Positions 1 to 10,759 of a stretch of DNA of 64,000 bases are shown in pieces. Source of the stretch: Cynocephalus volans (taxonomy: Eukaryota; Chordata; Mammalia; Dermoptera; Cynocephalidae); assembly GCF_027409185.1 (NCBI RefSeq), contig NC_084460.1:61330501-61394500 (forward strand), written 5' to 3'. Made by a program: the position numbers and the translations under genes. Position 1 is the stretch's first letter; each line of letters starts with the position of its first letter. Below the pieces are notes generated by a model, which was given only the letters and a program-made list of their open reading frames with translations, was not told where the DNA came from and did not search any database.

Positions 1-869
1 GGTGAGGACAGTACTGGCTCGATGGCTCTGGGGCGAGGACTGAGGGGAAGCAGTGGGGAGCAGGCCCACCAAGGATGGGCAACAGCTGGTGACAAATGTT
101 GGGTGTGAAGGGTGGATGGCAGGAATGGGTCGGGTGGGTTAGAGTGGCAGCTGGCCATGACGGGTGGTGGTGGAGGAGGGGGTGCCTTTGTCCAAAACCA
201 GAACACTTAGGAGTGAGGTCAGATGTGTCTTCCCCAGCAGTATGGGAGGGGACGGGGGGACCATGTGGGATGAGGGGGGTGGGCCCGACCCTCACAGGGG
301 AACCTCCCCAGCAGCCTGCAGGAAGGGGGCACGGGCTGGGCAGGGGTCTTCGGCTCAGGTAGACATTAAAGTGGTCCTCAACTGTAAACAGAATTAGGAA
401 GATGAAAACCCCCATTTTTAGGGGAGACCTTCAGGACTGATTTCACCTTTGCCTGATCATGACACCGGTGCTACAGAGATGAACGAAGCTACCAAAAAGC
501 AGATGACGCTTCCTTCATGGGTTCCCCGAGGAGCCAGGCTGAGGGCAGGTCCACACCCCAAATAAATGTGAAATGTTCAGGAAGGGCCAAAGCCAAGCGG
601 ATGGCACAGGTCACTTCACACTGCGGTTCCTCTTGGACTCTTGTCTCTGCTCTTCCCTTCCACAGATGCACGTGGTCAAGCCCAGATGTCTCCATCTGGA
701 GTCTGAGGTCGGGGTTCTCAGGGGCAGCTACCCTTTGCCTCCTGCTCTCTCCCTGCAGGCAGCTGGAGGGAGGAGGCAGAACAGAGAACTGAAGGTCATC
801 AGTGATAATGGCCAAGAGAACCATGTCACCTATGTGGCCTTCGTGTTCAAGATGCTTAACTGAATCTGA
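1..869. other. 3' flank of HS6ST1, no gene recognised
   Basis: GC-rich single-copy-looking sequence. Short overlapping frames occur on both strands, but none resembles a known protein and none has splice or start context that stands out. I see no recognisable repeat until the L1 fragment begins. Confidence 0.5.
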
Positions 870-1470
870 TCCTGAGGAAAGAGATATGTACAGACCTTTT
901 AGGAGACAACTGGCCTATGTTCGCTAAAAATGTCAATACTTAAGAAGCACGGGAAAAACCAGGGGTGGTGGGACTCTCCTCCATTATGGGAGATGGGAGA
1001 GGCACACCAAAGCACCGTGCAGTGCTGGGCTTACAAAATGTTCTCAAGGTCCGGCCCGTGGCTCACTCGGGAGAGTGTGGTGCCAATAACACCAAGGCCG
1101 TGGGTTCGGATCCCATATTGTGATGGCTGTTTAGCTCACTTGGGAGAGTGTGGTGCTGACAACACCAAGTCAAGGGTTAAGATCCCCTTACTGGTCATCT
1201 TTTAAAAACAAACAAAAAACAAAAATGTTCTCAAGATGTCATTGGGACAACTGGAAAATCTGGCTATGGACAATATATTAGATAATATTGTTGCAATAAT
1301 ATTAAATTTGGGGGATGTTAACGAGCTGAGTTTTGTGGCAGAATGTCGTTCTCAGGAGACACGTGTGGAAGTATGTAGGCATAAAGTGTTCTGATGACCA
1401 CACCTATTTTCACGTTTCAGGAAAGCATGTGTGTGCATGCGTGTGAAAAGAGACAGAGATAGAAATGTGT
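870..1470 (+). mobile_element. L1 3'-end fragment (old L1M type), split by a SINE
   Basis: Phrases such as GACAACTGGCCTATG, AAAAATGTCAATAC and GGGACAACTGGAAAATC match the 3' region of old mammalian L1 (L1M group) as I remember it. A dimeric SINE at 1049-1221 interrupts it. It lies beyond the inferred end of the HS6ST1 transcript. Subfamily assignment would need an alignment. Confidence 0.6.
1049..1221 (+). mobile_element. Dimeric tRNA-Ile-derived SINE with a perfect target duplication
   Basis: Two tRNA-Ile-like units lie head to tail, each with TGGCTCAC/TAGCTCAC (box A region) and AACACCAAG; the first keeps GGTTCGGATCC (box B) and the second has a decayed GGTTAAGATCC. It ends in an A-rich tail. 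The 14-bp repeat AAAATGTTCTCAAG flanks it exactly (1035-1048 and 1222-1235), which proves insertion by target-primed reverse transcription. The architecture fits the dimeric tRNA SINE family of fruit bats (MEG-T2 in my memory). Confidence 0.85.
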
Positions 1471-1839
1471 GCACAGGACCAAAAAAGTGTCACAATATTG
1501 CCTCCATGTAATTCCAGGTTGAGAGCTTAAAGTGTCCACAAACTATTCTTTCACCCTCTCAGTGATCTGAAATCTTTCAAAGTTAAAGTTGAAGGAAAAG
1601 AGGTCACTTCCCCAGCCTACTTTCAACTGTAGTTGAGAAACTGTTAACTGTTCGTGGGGACAAAGCCGCCTTGCTGACTTGTACAGCACTGACTCAACAC
1701 TGCTGCTCTTGCCGCTGCCTGCCCTGGTTGCCCACGGCAGCAGCCCGCTCCCGGCACACTCCTGTGCTCACTCGGGGATGCACGGTGGGCAGGTGGCAGC
1801 CGTGCTGGTGGACGTCTGTGCTACGAGAGACCACAGCAC
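1471..1839. other. Downstream flank between the L1 fragment and the poly(A) site
   Basis: Mixed-composition sequence with no recognisable gene. The end nearest the poly(A) signal holds the GT-rich tract expected downstream of a cleavage site. Confidence 0.45.
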
Positions 1840-1859
1840 ACAGTGGATCCTTTTCAGGG

Positions 1860-1865
1860 TTTATT
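1860..1865 (-). promoter_or_regulatory. HS6ST1: Canonical poly(A) signal AATAAA for HS6ST1
   Basis: The plus strand reads TTTATT, so the minus strand has AATAAA. About 16 bases further on is a CA suitable for cleavage, followed by a GT-rich tract (CTGTGTGCTGTGGTCTC) of the kind that binds CstF. It is the only canonical AATAAA I see on this strand between the stop codon and the left edge of the AT-rich tail. Confidence 0.7.
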
Positions 1866-1996
1866 TCATCTGCTAACATTCATTCTCGACCTAGACAGAA
1901 ACAATTGGATGATTATGACTTGCTTTTCCATCATCAACTCATTTTTTTTGTATGAATGACCCAAGATTTCTTCTCAACAGTTTTTTAATAAGAAGC

Positions 1997-2010
1997 TATA
2001 AATAAATAAA
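1997..2010 (-). promoter_or_regulatory. AU-rich element near the 3' UTR end
   Basis: On the mRNA strand this reads TTTATTTATTTATA, which contains overlapping ATTTA pentamers and the TTATTTATT nonamer recognised by TTP- and HuR-type proteins. It lies about 150 bases before the inferred cleavage site, so it would be kept only in the longest 3' UTR isoform. Function is inferred from the motif alone. Confidence 0.5.
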
Positions 2011-2496
2011 GCTTTAAATGCTCCTGGGTTCAAGTGAAGCAGTTCCAGTTGCCAAAAATTTCACAGACTCGTTGCTCAGACAACTCTGCCGTCCCTGGCT
2101 TTACCCTCCAGGAGGGGACGTTTGCAGGTCTATTGGGGGTGCCTGGAAACCGACCTGTAAGCTCGCTGGGTGTTGGCTTCTGTCCTCTCAGTCTCTGGGT
2201 GGACAGAGTCCTAGAGACAAGTGGGGCCACCCGGTCCTGGAGCTCTGGCCCACAGTATCCTAGCAGTGCTGCAGGCACAAGGGACTTTCACCTCACCCCA
2301 AAGCGGGTGGCCTGAATGGGAAGTGCCGGGCTGGACACTCAAGGGGTGGTCACTCCCAGCTGCCACTGTCTCTGGGCACCTTGGCCTGGCACTGGCTGGG
2401 TTGGGACTGCTTTCCGAATGCAGCAAAGAGACCATGAGGAGACCTGTGCTTCCATGTGAAACAGGATGGCGGGACATAAGTTAAAACATATTCCAA

Positions 2497-2504
2497 TATG
2501 TACA
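2497..2504 (-). promoter_or_regulatory. Pumilio response element TGTACATA in the 3' UTR
   Basis: The plus strand TATGTACA gives TGTACATA on the mRNA strand, an exact match to the Pumilio consensus UGUANAUA. It overlaps a 7-bp inverted repeat with a 2-base spacer (2487-2502), so RNA folding could mask part of it. One exact 8-mer can occur by chance. Confidence 0.4.
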
Positions 2505-4473
2505 AAACAGATCCTGCGCTTGGGCCTGCGCACACAGGAAGCCCATGGCAAGGCTATGGCACCCCACGTGGCTTGTGCAAGACCCCAGGGCTCCCCTGAC
2601 ACATCCCACCCTCCTCCCAGAAACAAACCCACCCCAAATGACAAGCGTCAGAGCAGATTCCCCCCACATTGACCTTGATCTCCCTTTGAAAGAGCCACGC
2701 CACGAAGTCACCTCAGCACTGCCTCCTCAGTGTGATGTACCACCCAGGAGGTGGGCTGGGCTGGGCTGGTACGGTGCCCACGCTGGCCTGCCGACCACCC
2801 TGCCTTTGGATCCTAACGCAAACTGGCCAGTGTAGAAAGCCTGGGGTGTGCTCATGCCAGACAAGTAGAGTGAGAGCTGCTCCCTCCTGCGTAGGAACCT
2901 TGCTGATGGCACGCCTATTTTCCCTGTGCTATGGGAGGTCTCTCACTCCTATGTGTCTGGTGACCTTCCCCTCACTCCATGTGGGACAGCTGGGGTGGCT
3001 GAGTGAAGCCTGGGGCAGGGATGAGGCTCCTGGCTGGCTCTGCCCCATGAAGCTGGTGCCCTTGCCAGCCCCTCGCCGGGGGCCTGCAAAGCCCGCTGCC
3101 CTACTTCCGAGTCAGCCTGCAGCCCCTGGGCACATGCAGTTACTCTCTCTAGAGGCCAGGGTGTCTGTGACCTTCGGTGTAGGCACAGGGCAAGAGCTTA
3201 CAACAAATATGCATCATGGCTTTTAATGGGGCCACTGGCCAGCCTGTGGGTCTGCTGGGGACAGGGCTGACCAGACTTTGGGGGGAGGGGCTGAGTATCT
3301 GGGTAGCAGGAGGCCACCTAGAGCTGTTTCTTCCAGCCCTAGCTGAGAACCTGGAAGCCTACATCCCCTTCCTGGCCACCCAGAACCACCTGTGAGCCAC
3401 CCCAGGGCCTGGCTCATGGGCAGCAGCTGTGGTCCATGTTCCAGCCCCTGGAAGCATGATCGTACTTTAAACATGGGGTGGTGGGAGCAGTGGTATATGA
3501 GCCCTTGATAAATGTGCCAGTGATGGGGCTTGGACTGGGGGCAGCCTGCTAACAAATCCCAGAGAATCAGAGAGAATGGGACAGGGGTAGTTCTGGGTCC
3601 CCGCCCCTTCCAGTCCGAGCCTGGTCTGCCTGGGTGGTCACCCCAAAGGCCAGGTGGGGGAAGGGCTCTGGAACAGGTGGTAGCAGCCTTGGCCACAGCT
3701 TTTCCACTCCTGGGATGCACTCTGCCCTAGGAAGGCGAACAGTACGGTTGGGGCCCTCTCCTCCCGGCCATGGGGTGGGGGTCCCAGGGGGTCTGCTTTG
3801 GTCTCCTGACTCAGAGCGTGAAGCTGGATGCACCGTGGGTTTTGGCTGTGGGCCAGAGAGGGGAGGGAGCTTCCCAGGGGCTGGATTTGAGTCTTCTCTG
3901 CCTCAGATATGGTGGGACCTGATCTCAAAGCAGCTACAGATGGTGAGCCCGGAGCTCCAGTCCTGAGGACGCCTCCAAGGGCTGCTTGAGTTCTCAGGAG
4001 AGGGGGCCTCCCAGGCCCAGGGGCACTAGGTTCACCAGGGTTGAGGGGCTGGAGCTGGGGAAGGGGCTTAGAGCTGGTCTCTAACTCCTGCTGGCCTGGA
4101 CAGAGGGGCTGCGGGTGTGTGCATAGCTGGTGTGAGGTGCTCCTGGCCCAGCAGGTCCACTCTCCACCGTTTGTCTCTTCTTCAAACCTTGGGCTGCTGT
4201 GACAGTGACATGGGGGCCAGGGGAGCAGGGAGGTCACCTGCCCAGAGGCCCCACCATGCCCAGGACATCCTTCAAGTAGGCTTTCCTCTGACCCCTGGCC
4301 TGGGAGAAAGAGCAGGAGCCACCGGCGCCCGGCCCCACCACCTCCCCACTCTGTTTGCTTCCGTGGAGCAGATTTGGGACTCTCCTCCCACAACAGTCTC
4401 GGGCAGCCTGCTTGTGTGTTGGTGTCTGTCTTATCTCACCCAGCCCTGAGAGGCCCGTATGCGGCTGCTGTCA

Positions 4474-5182
4474 CTACCACTTCTCGATGATGTGGCTCAT
4501 GTAGTCCTCGGTGGGCACGCGGCCCGGCTCCTCTGCGTCCTCCCGCGGCAGCGCCTCCTTGGCGCGGTGCAGCAGGCGCTCCTCGCGGCTCTTGAGGCGC
4601 TGCTCCCTGCGCTCCAGCTGCCGCTTGTACTGGTAGCGCTGCTGGAAGAGGTCCTTGGCGTAGTCGTAGAGCTGCATGTCGAGGTCGTTGAGCTCCTCGA
4701 TGCGCTGGATGGTGTCCTCGTCCACCTCCACGCCGCCTGCCCGCGTGCTGTTGTACTGCATGAAGGGCCGGATGAACTTGAGGTTGAACGTCCGCTCGAA
4801 CAGGTACTGCGTCTTGCGCTGGAACTCGGTCAGGCCGAAGAAGGCCATGCCCCGCAGGTTCTTCTTGGCGCTCTCCAGCAACAGCTGGGCCCGCTTGGCC
4901 TCGGGGATGAAGGACAGGTTGTAGCAGCCCACCAGGCTCAGGTCGGCCAGCATGCGCACCTGCCGATTGTTGGCCAGGTTGTACGGGCAGTCCATGAACT
5001 CCTGCAGTGTGCAGCCCGACCAGTCCGTGCCCTCGTAGCAGGGTGGCAGCTCCTCGGGCGTGGGCGTGCGCCCATCGCACATGTGCAGCGACGTCTTCCA
5101 CGTGGCCCCCCGCTGCACATGCCGCCACTCGCTCAGGTAGCGGGACACGGGGTCTCGCAGCAGGGTGATGTAGTAGAACTTC
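4474..5182 (-). CDS. HS6ST1: HS6ST1 coding exon 2 (sulfotransferase domain, C-terminal part, and stop)
   Basis: This exon encodes the last base of codon 176 through residue 411 and a stop at 4474-4476. The acceptor is TCTCATTGCAG before GAAG, with a pyrimidine-rich tract upstream and a CTAAT branch-point candidate about 39 bases away (5221-5225). The joined codon AG|G restores Arg176 and the reading RTPRKFYYI. The PAPS 3'-phosphate motif LLRDPVSRYLSEW begins at residue 183, with Arg185 and Ser193 as the expected contacts. Possible N-glycosylation sites are NLS at 264 and NST at 320. The C-terminal part (about 327-390) is highly charged and probably coiled coil (ERREQRLKSREERLLHR). The positions altered in human hypogonadotropic hypogonadism, as I recall them in 411-residue numbering (Arg306, Arg323, Arg382, Met404), all carry the normal residue. 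No disruption is seen. Exons 1 and 2 together give 1236 coding bases. Confidence 0.98.
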
Positions 5183-5304
5183 CTGCAATGAGACCAGAGA
5201 GAGGAGGTGAGGCTGGGGCCATTAGGGGGCGTGAAGAGAGGGGGTCCCCACGGCACAGGTCTCTGCTCTGGGACCCTGGACAAGTGACTTCACTTCTGAT
5301 GCCC

Positions 5305-5420
5305 ACCATCATGTTTAGTTCTCAAAACAGCCATTTCTGAAGGAGAAAACCTGGAACCAGAGATGGGAAGGAACCTGCCAAGGGCACACCAAGTGTGACC
5401 ACCACAGTGCCCTGTGGTGC
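5305..5420 (-). repeat. MIR/L2-like fragment at the 3' end of the intron
   Basis: TTAGTTCTCAAAACAGCC ... GGGAAGGAACCTGCCAAGGGCACACC resembles the conserved MIR/L2 core in the orientation where 'gaaactgaggc'-type sequence is read on the plus strand. It is heavily diverged. It begins about 120 bases from the exon 2 acceptor. Confidence 0.4.
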
Positions 5421-8400
5421 CTGGCCTGGGTTCTCTTCTGTCCATTGGCTCCTCAGGAAGGACGTCCTGATTTTCCCCTGCTGGGGGCGGAGCTGCCAAA
5501 CACTTCCTACCCAGGGTGGCCCCAAAGCCTTAGCTGCCTGGACCTGCGAAAGCTGTCGGCAGCACAGGCTGTGCTGTCCAGGAGCCGCTCAGCAGGGGCA
5601 GGGGGAGGGGGGAGCCGTGAGAGCCGCCACAATCCCAGGCAACAGGGTCCTGCCCACACCAGGGTCTGGCTTAGGTCTGGTGGTGGAGGGGTGCCAGCAG
5701 ACCATCCAGCCCAGGACCCCAGGGGAAGCCATAATTTGTAGTTTTTATCAACTCCCAGAATTGTTCCGACTCCACAAAGTTGGCCATCCTCTGAGGCTAA
5801 TGTCCTGTGCTGTACATAAGGGTGAAATGACTGAAGGAAGGCTCTCTTCTCCCTGCCCCTAAGCAGCAAGCATTCAGGATGATCCATGTCCCCTCCAGGC
5901 ATGTGGACAGGTGAGCAACATATGGCAAAACGTGACACGGACCATGGGCCGCCTGTCAGATATGCCAGCAATGGGCCCTGGGTGTGTGTGCACATGGGTG
6001 TTGTGTGTATGCCAACCCCGGGGGGTCAGCAGAGTTATTCTTGGAGAACACTCCTCCAGGGCTGGCTCCTCTGGGCCGGGCAGATGAGCCCTAGGACAAG
6101 GAGGACCAGGGCCTGGGGCAGGCAGCCTAGAATGTCCTCAGGTGTGGGTGGCAGGAGCCCACTGGGCCCTTCACACCTTTCTTGGCAGGTCTGGGAGGAC
6201 CTCCCCCATGCCCAGCACTCCCAGACGGTGACATAGAAGCATGCCTACACTGTTCCCTGCCTTGTCAAGTCTCCATGAGAGCATGCAATCATCTGTCACC
6301 CTCACAGTGCCCCATGGGAAAGCCAGGGGGGCACAAAGCCTCTGTCTGTGGCATTGTCCTGAACTGACCACACATCTCTTGGGGGTAAGGAGTCCTAGCA
6401 AGGTGGTGTATACCACTGCAGCCACCCCAGCCTATGAGGGCATGTCCAGAAGACCCCAGGGACAGAAGTCCTGAAGGAGGGGTAGCCAGCCGATGGCTTC
6501 GGGGCAGACAGCCAGGCCAGCCCTACGCTGTGCAGGGTTTGTCAAGGAGGAGACAGGGCAGCTGACATCTGTGCGGTGCTGCCTATGGCCCCCCACCAGC
6601 TGGCAGACCCAGGCCCTGCCCTCAAGGGTCTCCCAGCAGACAGTGGGGAGGGAGAGGACCTGGGCAGAGGGCACCCCAGGCCAAGGGCCCTCCAAGGGGT
6701 GCCTGAGTTGTGGGGATGGGAGGTCTGCTTGTCTCGTCCTCTCTGGAGGTCAGAGGGCAGCTGCAGCCCTCAGGGACTGGATGTGGACAAGGCCCATCTG
6801 GCCTGTGCCCGGGACCAACGCACCCTGCTCCTGCTGCGCCTCCAGGTGGCCTGAATCCCTTGGAAGCCATCTGGGGACCTCGCTGTCAGGTGCCCACCAG
6901 GACTAGGCCCACGATGGCCCCTGGAGTTAAGACACCTGTGTCCTTAGCACCTGGCAGGTGGCAGGTAGCAGGTGCTTCACAAACACCTGTAGAACTAACA
7001 GCAAACAAACAAGGGCCAGAAGGAAGGGCCTGGGGTGTTGGGAGCAAGCATCCACCCTACCCTAGGGCTCACACGACCCCAACTGCTCAGGAGAGAGGTC
7101 ATCCGCTGCCCTTCTTAGCCAACCTGTGCCCAGGGAGGCTGAGGGCTGCTTGGGCCTCCTCCCCATCCTGTGGGGCCCTGACCACCTATATGGAAACAGA
7201 CCAGTGTGGGTGGTTTCTCCTGGACACAGAGAACCTGAATGTGATGTGTCAACCAACAGAGACTCATCCACCCAGCCCCAGCCGGCGTCCCTGTGAGCCA
7301 AGTCCACGTGGACTTCAATGCAGCCCCAGAGGTAACCTCCGAGGGCCAGGACACACAGTGCATAGAGGGGCAGGCCCTGTCCAGGAAGCACCAGCACCAG
7401 CACCCCCACTGGCCGGGAAGTCTCCTCTGCCACTCGGCCACCTTCCTTCACCCTGAGGCCTGCTGGCTGCATCCCTGGGGTCTCCTTCAACCTCCTTAGC
7501 CCTTCCAGCATTTCCTGGAGGAGGAGAGGGAGAAGAGGATGGGGAGGGCTGGGGCTTGAAGGGACACACGTGGTGGTCTGGGGTCTGTCCAGCTTCTAAG
7601 GGCCCTTTGAGAGCTGCCCTTCTTGAGGAAGGCCCATGCTGGGGCTGCCCTGAGACGGATGGCATCCAGCCTGGCTCCAGCCCAGCTCTGGTGTGCACTA
7701 GCTATGGGGCCAATGCCCTCGCCCAAAGCTGCTGGGGTGAAGTGGGATAGCGTGTGCTGCCAGACCGGCAAGTGGGTCCACGATGCTGCCACGAGCCCCT
7801 CTGGCCCTGCCATGGACTGTCACAAGACCAACCAGTGGTTACTGATCCTCCCAGGGATGTCCCCACTGCCTCCAGCACTCTTTCCTGACATTGGTCTGTA
7901 AAGGGCCTGGTTACAGCCTCCCTGGACACTGAGGACACGTCCTCATCACATGTCCACTTGCCTCCATGTGTGCATGCCCCAAGTGCTCCAGCAAACCTAG
8001 CTGCCCCCTGGGAGCAGGTGCCAGGCTGGGCACTGCCTACCACCACCTCCTAATGGCTCCAGCTGCCCTAAAAGAAAGGGGTGGCACCAGAGGACAGGGT
8101 GGGGAGGCCCTGGAGGCTGAGTCTTGGCCAAGGTGCCCCAGGAGCCGCCTGCTCTCTCCTCCCACACTAGCTCCTCCTAGGCCACGTGATGGAGAGAGCA
8201 TTTTGTGGGTGGTATGGGCTGTGGTCACAGGTGGGTCTGTGGTCTGTGTTCCTCTGCGGGTTGTGTCTGAGGTCACCCCTCCTCTCGGGGCTGCCTGCCG
8301 CTCCCCACAGCTGCCTTCCCCCAGGGCCCTGCTCCTGAGCTCCACATTTGTCTACGTCAGTCAGGGCAAAAAGAGCAAGAGTGCTCATGTGTGCCTGGAA

Positions 8401-8994
8401 GCAGGGAGCTGGGGCAGGGCTCCCCACTCCCAGCAGGCAGCATCTGATACGCTTGAACTGGCTGGGAAAACCTCTCACCAGAGACCCTGCTTGGGTGGGT
8501 GCCCTGCACTGGTTGCAGACACCCACCTCTCTAAGCCTCACTTAGGCCCGGCCAGCACTATACTGGGCCCTTGGCAAGGCCAGGACACCAGAGGGCAGGA
8601 GAGCCTGCCGGGAGGGCCCAGCACACAGCCTCATCTCCTGGTCTCTTGCTAGGGGTGGGGCTGGGGCACACATGCCCTTCCTTCCCCCTACCCTGGCTTT
8701 TCTGCTTCATAGCCACTAACTCAGTGCAGGAGGCCCAAGGCAGGGCAGACTTGGTACCCCGCCCCCCCGTTCAGTGGCCACAGTCCTACTCTATGGACTG
8801 TTGGGCAGGGGGCCTCTGAAAGGGCAGCCACCTGAAGAGCCTGCATCCAAAGCTGGGCCACCACCTGCTACAATATTGGCCTCTGGTGATAGGCGGGCAC
8901 GAGGGCTGGCGAGACCCCTGTGCAGATGAGGCAGGCAGGTGGGGCTAGGTGGCCAGTGACAGTAGGGGAGAAGAGGGCTTGGTTTTCAGGGTAC
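5421..8994. other. Intron, GC-rich, nothing recognised
   Basis: About 3.6 kb of GC-rich sequence with many CAGG/CCTGG-type words. All open frames are short, overlap on both strands and match nothing I know. No clear young repeat is present. Confidence 0.45.
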
Positions 8995-9175
8995 AGCCAC
9001 TCAAATGGCTTGACTTTTTTCTTTACGTGTGTGAATTACTTAAACAAAGAACCCATGAACAATTTACTCTGGTTTCTTAAAAAAACTGGGAGGCGAGCTG
9101 CTCAAGACAGACCACTAATTTTGAAAACCATCTAAGTCTGGGTCCCTCAGAAACATCAGAGGCAGCATTCCCTCC
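8995..9175. promoter_or_regulatory. AT-balanced block in GC-rich intron, weak regulatory candidate
   Basis: Composition switches abruptly to AT-balanced non-repetitive sequence with TTACTTAAACAAAG and GAACAATTTAC, which resemble SOX/TCF- and homeobox-type sites. It does not read like a known repeat. Only cross-species conservation could establish it as an element. Confidence 0.25.
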
Positions 9176-10759
9176 TTCATGTGCCAGCCAGGGGCCTGGC
9201 AGACTTGGGCTCCCTGCTGTGAGCCCCAGGTGCCCCTCCCCTTCGCCCCCAGGCGTCTCTTCTCTGCTGAGGCATTCTTTGCACAGGAAGCTCAGCTGGC
9301 ATCAAACCAGGGCAATGGAGAGGGGAGAGGCATCCGTATCCACAGGGCACCCTCCATCTACATGGCCCGGCGCAACTGAGCCAGGCCGCAAATGCAGCAC
9401 CCTCGACGTGGCCCTGACCGCCTTGCCTGCCCTTTCTGCACCCTTATCCCAAGCAACCCTTCTGGGACCAAGGCCTCACAGCTTGTGGACAGCTGCTAGG
9501 GACCGTCACCAGGAGAGCAGGTATGTACCACATTGATCCTGGTGAGCTGTATTTCATAACAAAATGGTAAAATGAGTCATACACAGACAGGCAGACTCTC
9601 AGCACAATGCTTCCTCTCTGGGGGAGCCTGGGAGCTGACCACAGCCCGAGTCCCTGGGGCTCGTGCTGACCCCCACAGCTCCCTGTGCACCACACGGTGC
9701 TGAGCAGGGCGGCCTCACTCCCAGCTGTGTCCCTGGCTGCTGGCCTGGCCCAGACAGCAGCAGGGCTTGCCCAGGGCAGCTTGGTGCCCGGGTGGGTGTT
9801 AGGATCAGCTCTGCTGCGCTTTCTCTGCTCAGGCATCGCCATGCCCTGGGCCATGATCCTGTCCCCCAGACATGGCTTGTGGTGGACACAAAGGGTCACA
9901 CAGACTCTGGAGCCTGACTGCAGGGCCAGCAGCTAAACGTGGGTGTTCCTGCCCCTTCCTGCAAAGGCAACAACTGAGCCACAGACAGGGTGACCAGCCC
10001 CAAGCCACTGTCCACTTCCACATGCTCCTGCCTGGTTGGCGTGGGAACCCCTGCCTGGCACACACACCCACAGCTGGTTGGCCTCCTTGGGAGCCAGACA
10101 CATCTGTTCATGTATCTGGGGCTCAGAGCTCTTCCATGGCCCCCACTCCCATTGCTTCATCCCCCTTGCTCGCTCTGCCATCGTGAACACAGCAGGCACC
10201 TCTGGCCACAGGCCTGTGCCCAGACATCCTCTGCCCAGATGCCCCCAGCCCTGTCTATCCCACATCCCGTTTCCCTGTCTCTGCTTTCTTTTGTCCATTA
10301 CACGCATAGCCAGACACATCTGCTGTTAATGCTCTGGTTTATCATCAAAAAGTGGAGTGGGGGTGTCAATTAGAAGTGTGCAGGGGCGGGTGTGGTGTGG
10401 TGCAGAAGACCTACTCTCACATCCAGGCAGCTCCCTATCCACAATCAGACCTGATGTGTATTCTCTGGAGGTGCTAAGGGGGCGGCTCACAACTCAGAGA
10501 TATGAGGAACAGTCTGCACACTCAAAGGTGGTCCCTGGCCCTGCCCTCAAGTGCCCAGAAACCTGCCACTGGGCTAATCTAATCCCTGGCCCCCACATCC
10601 CCTACAGAAAACTGGAGGGTCTCTGACCCAGAGCAAAGTCCTCCCTACACTGACATCACAAAGCAGAGGCTTTCTGCCTATCACTCTCCAGCAGGATCTG
10701 ATTACCCAGGTCTTCTAAGCACCAGCAAACAAGCCTTCCAGAAAGAGGGAAGGGAGGAC
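9176..10759. other. Intron, nothing recognised
   Basis: GC-rich sequence with no recognisable coding exon, RNA gene or clear repeat. Confidence 0.45.

Larger units (their letters stand above)
1840..4473 (-). other. HS6ST1: HS6ST1 3' untranslated region (inferred)
   Basis: This is about 2.6 kb between the stop codon and the first canonical AATAAA downstream on the minus strand. The proximal part is GC-rich and the last 150-200 bases are AT-rich, as is common at the end of long mammalian 3' UTRs. Two weaker ATTAAA signals (3222-3227 and 1984-1989) could give shorter isoforms. Open frames here, including one of 251 codons at 3638-4393, show no recognisable protein and look like GC-driven noise. 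The extent is inferred, not observed. Confidence 0.65.

Noticed and set aside
1049..1221. Possible tandem tRNA-Ile genes
   Set aside because: The units have degenerate anticodon arms, an A-rich tail and a target duplication, so they are SINE monomers, not tRNA genes. The same applies to the copies at 11.6, 26.0 and 53.7 kb.
2001..2010. AATAAATAAA read on the plus strand as a poly(A) signal of an antisense transcript
   Set aside because: No plus-strand gene is supported upstream; the same bases make better sense as an AU-rich element of the minus-strand 3' UTR.
3638..4393. 251-codon minus-strand frame in the 3' UTR
   Set aside because: No family resemblance, overlaps other frames, lies between the real stop codon and poly(A) signal.
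4436..5188. 250-codon minus-strand frame overlapping exon 2 in another register
   Set aside because: Arg/Ala/Pro-rich composition typical of an off-frame reading of a GC-rich exon; the true frame is proven by the sulfotransferase motifs.
4459..5340. 293-codon plus-strand frame opposite HS6ST1 exon 2
   Set aside because: Leucine/valine-rich antisense shadow caused by the GC-rich codon bias of the real exon; no known domain and it runs through the splice acceptor.
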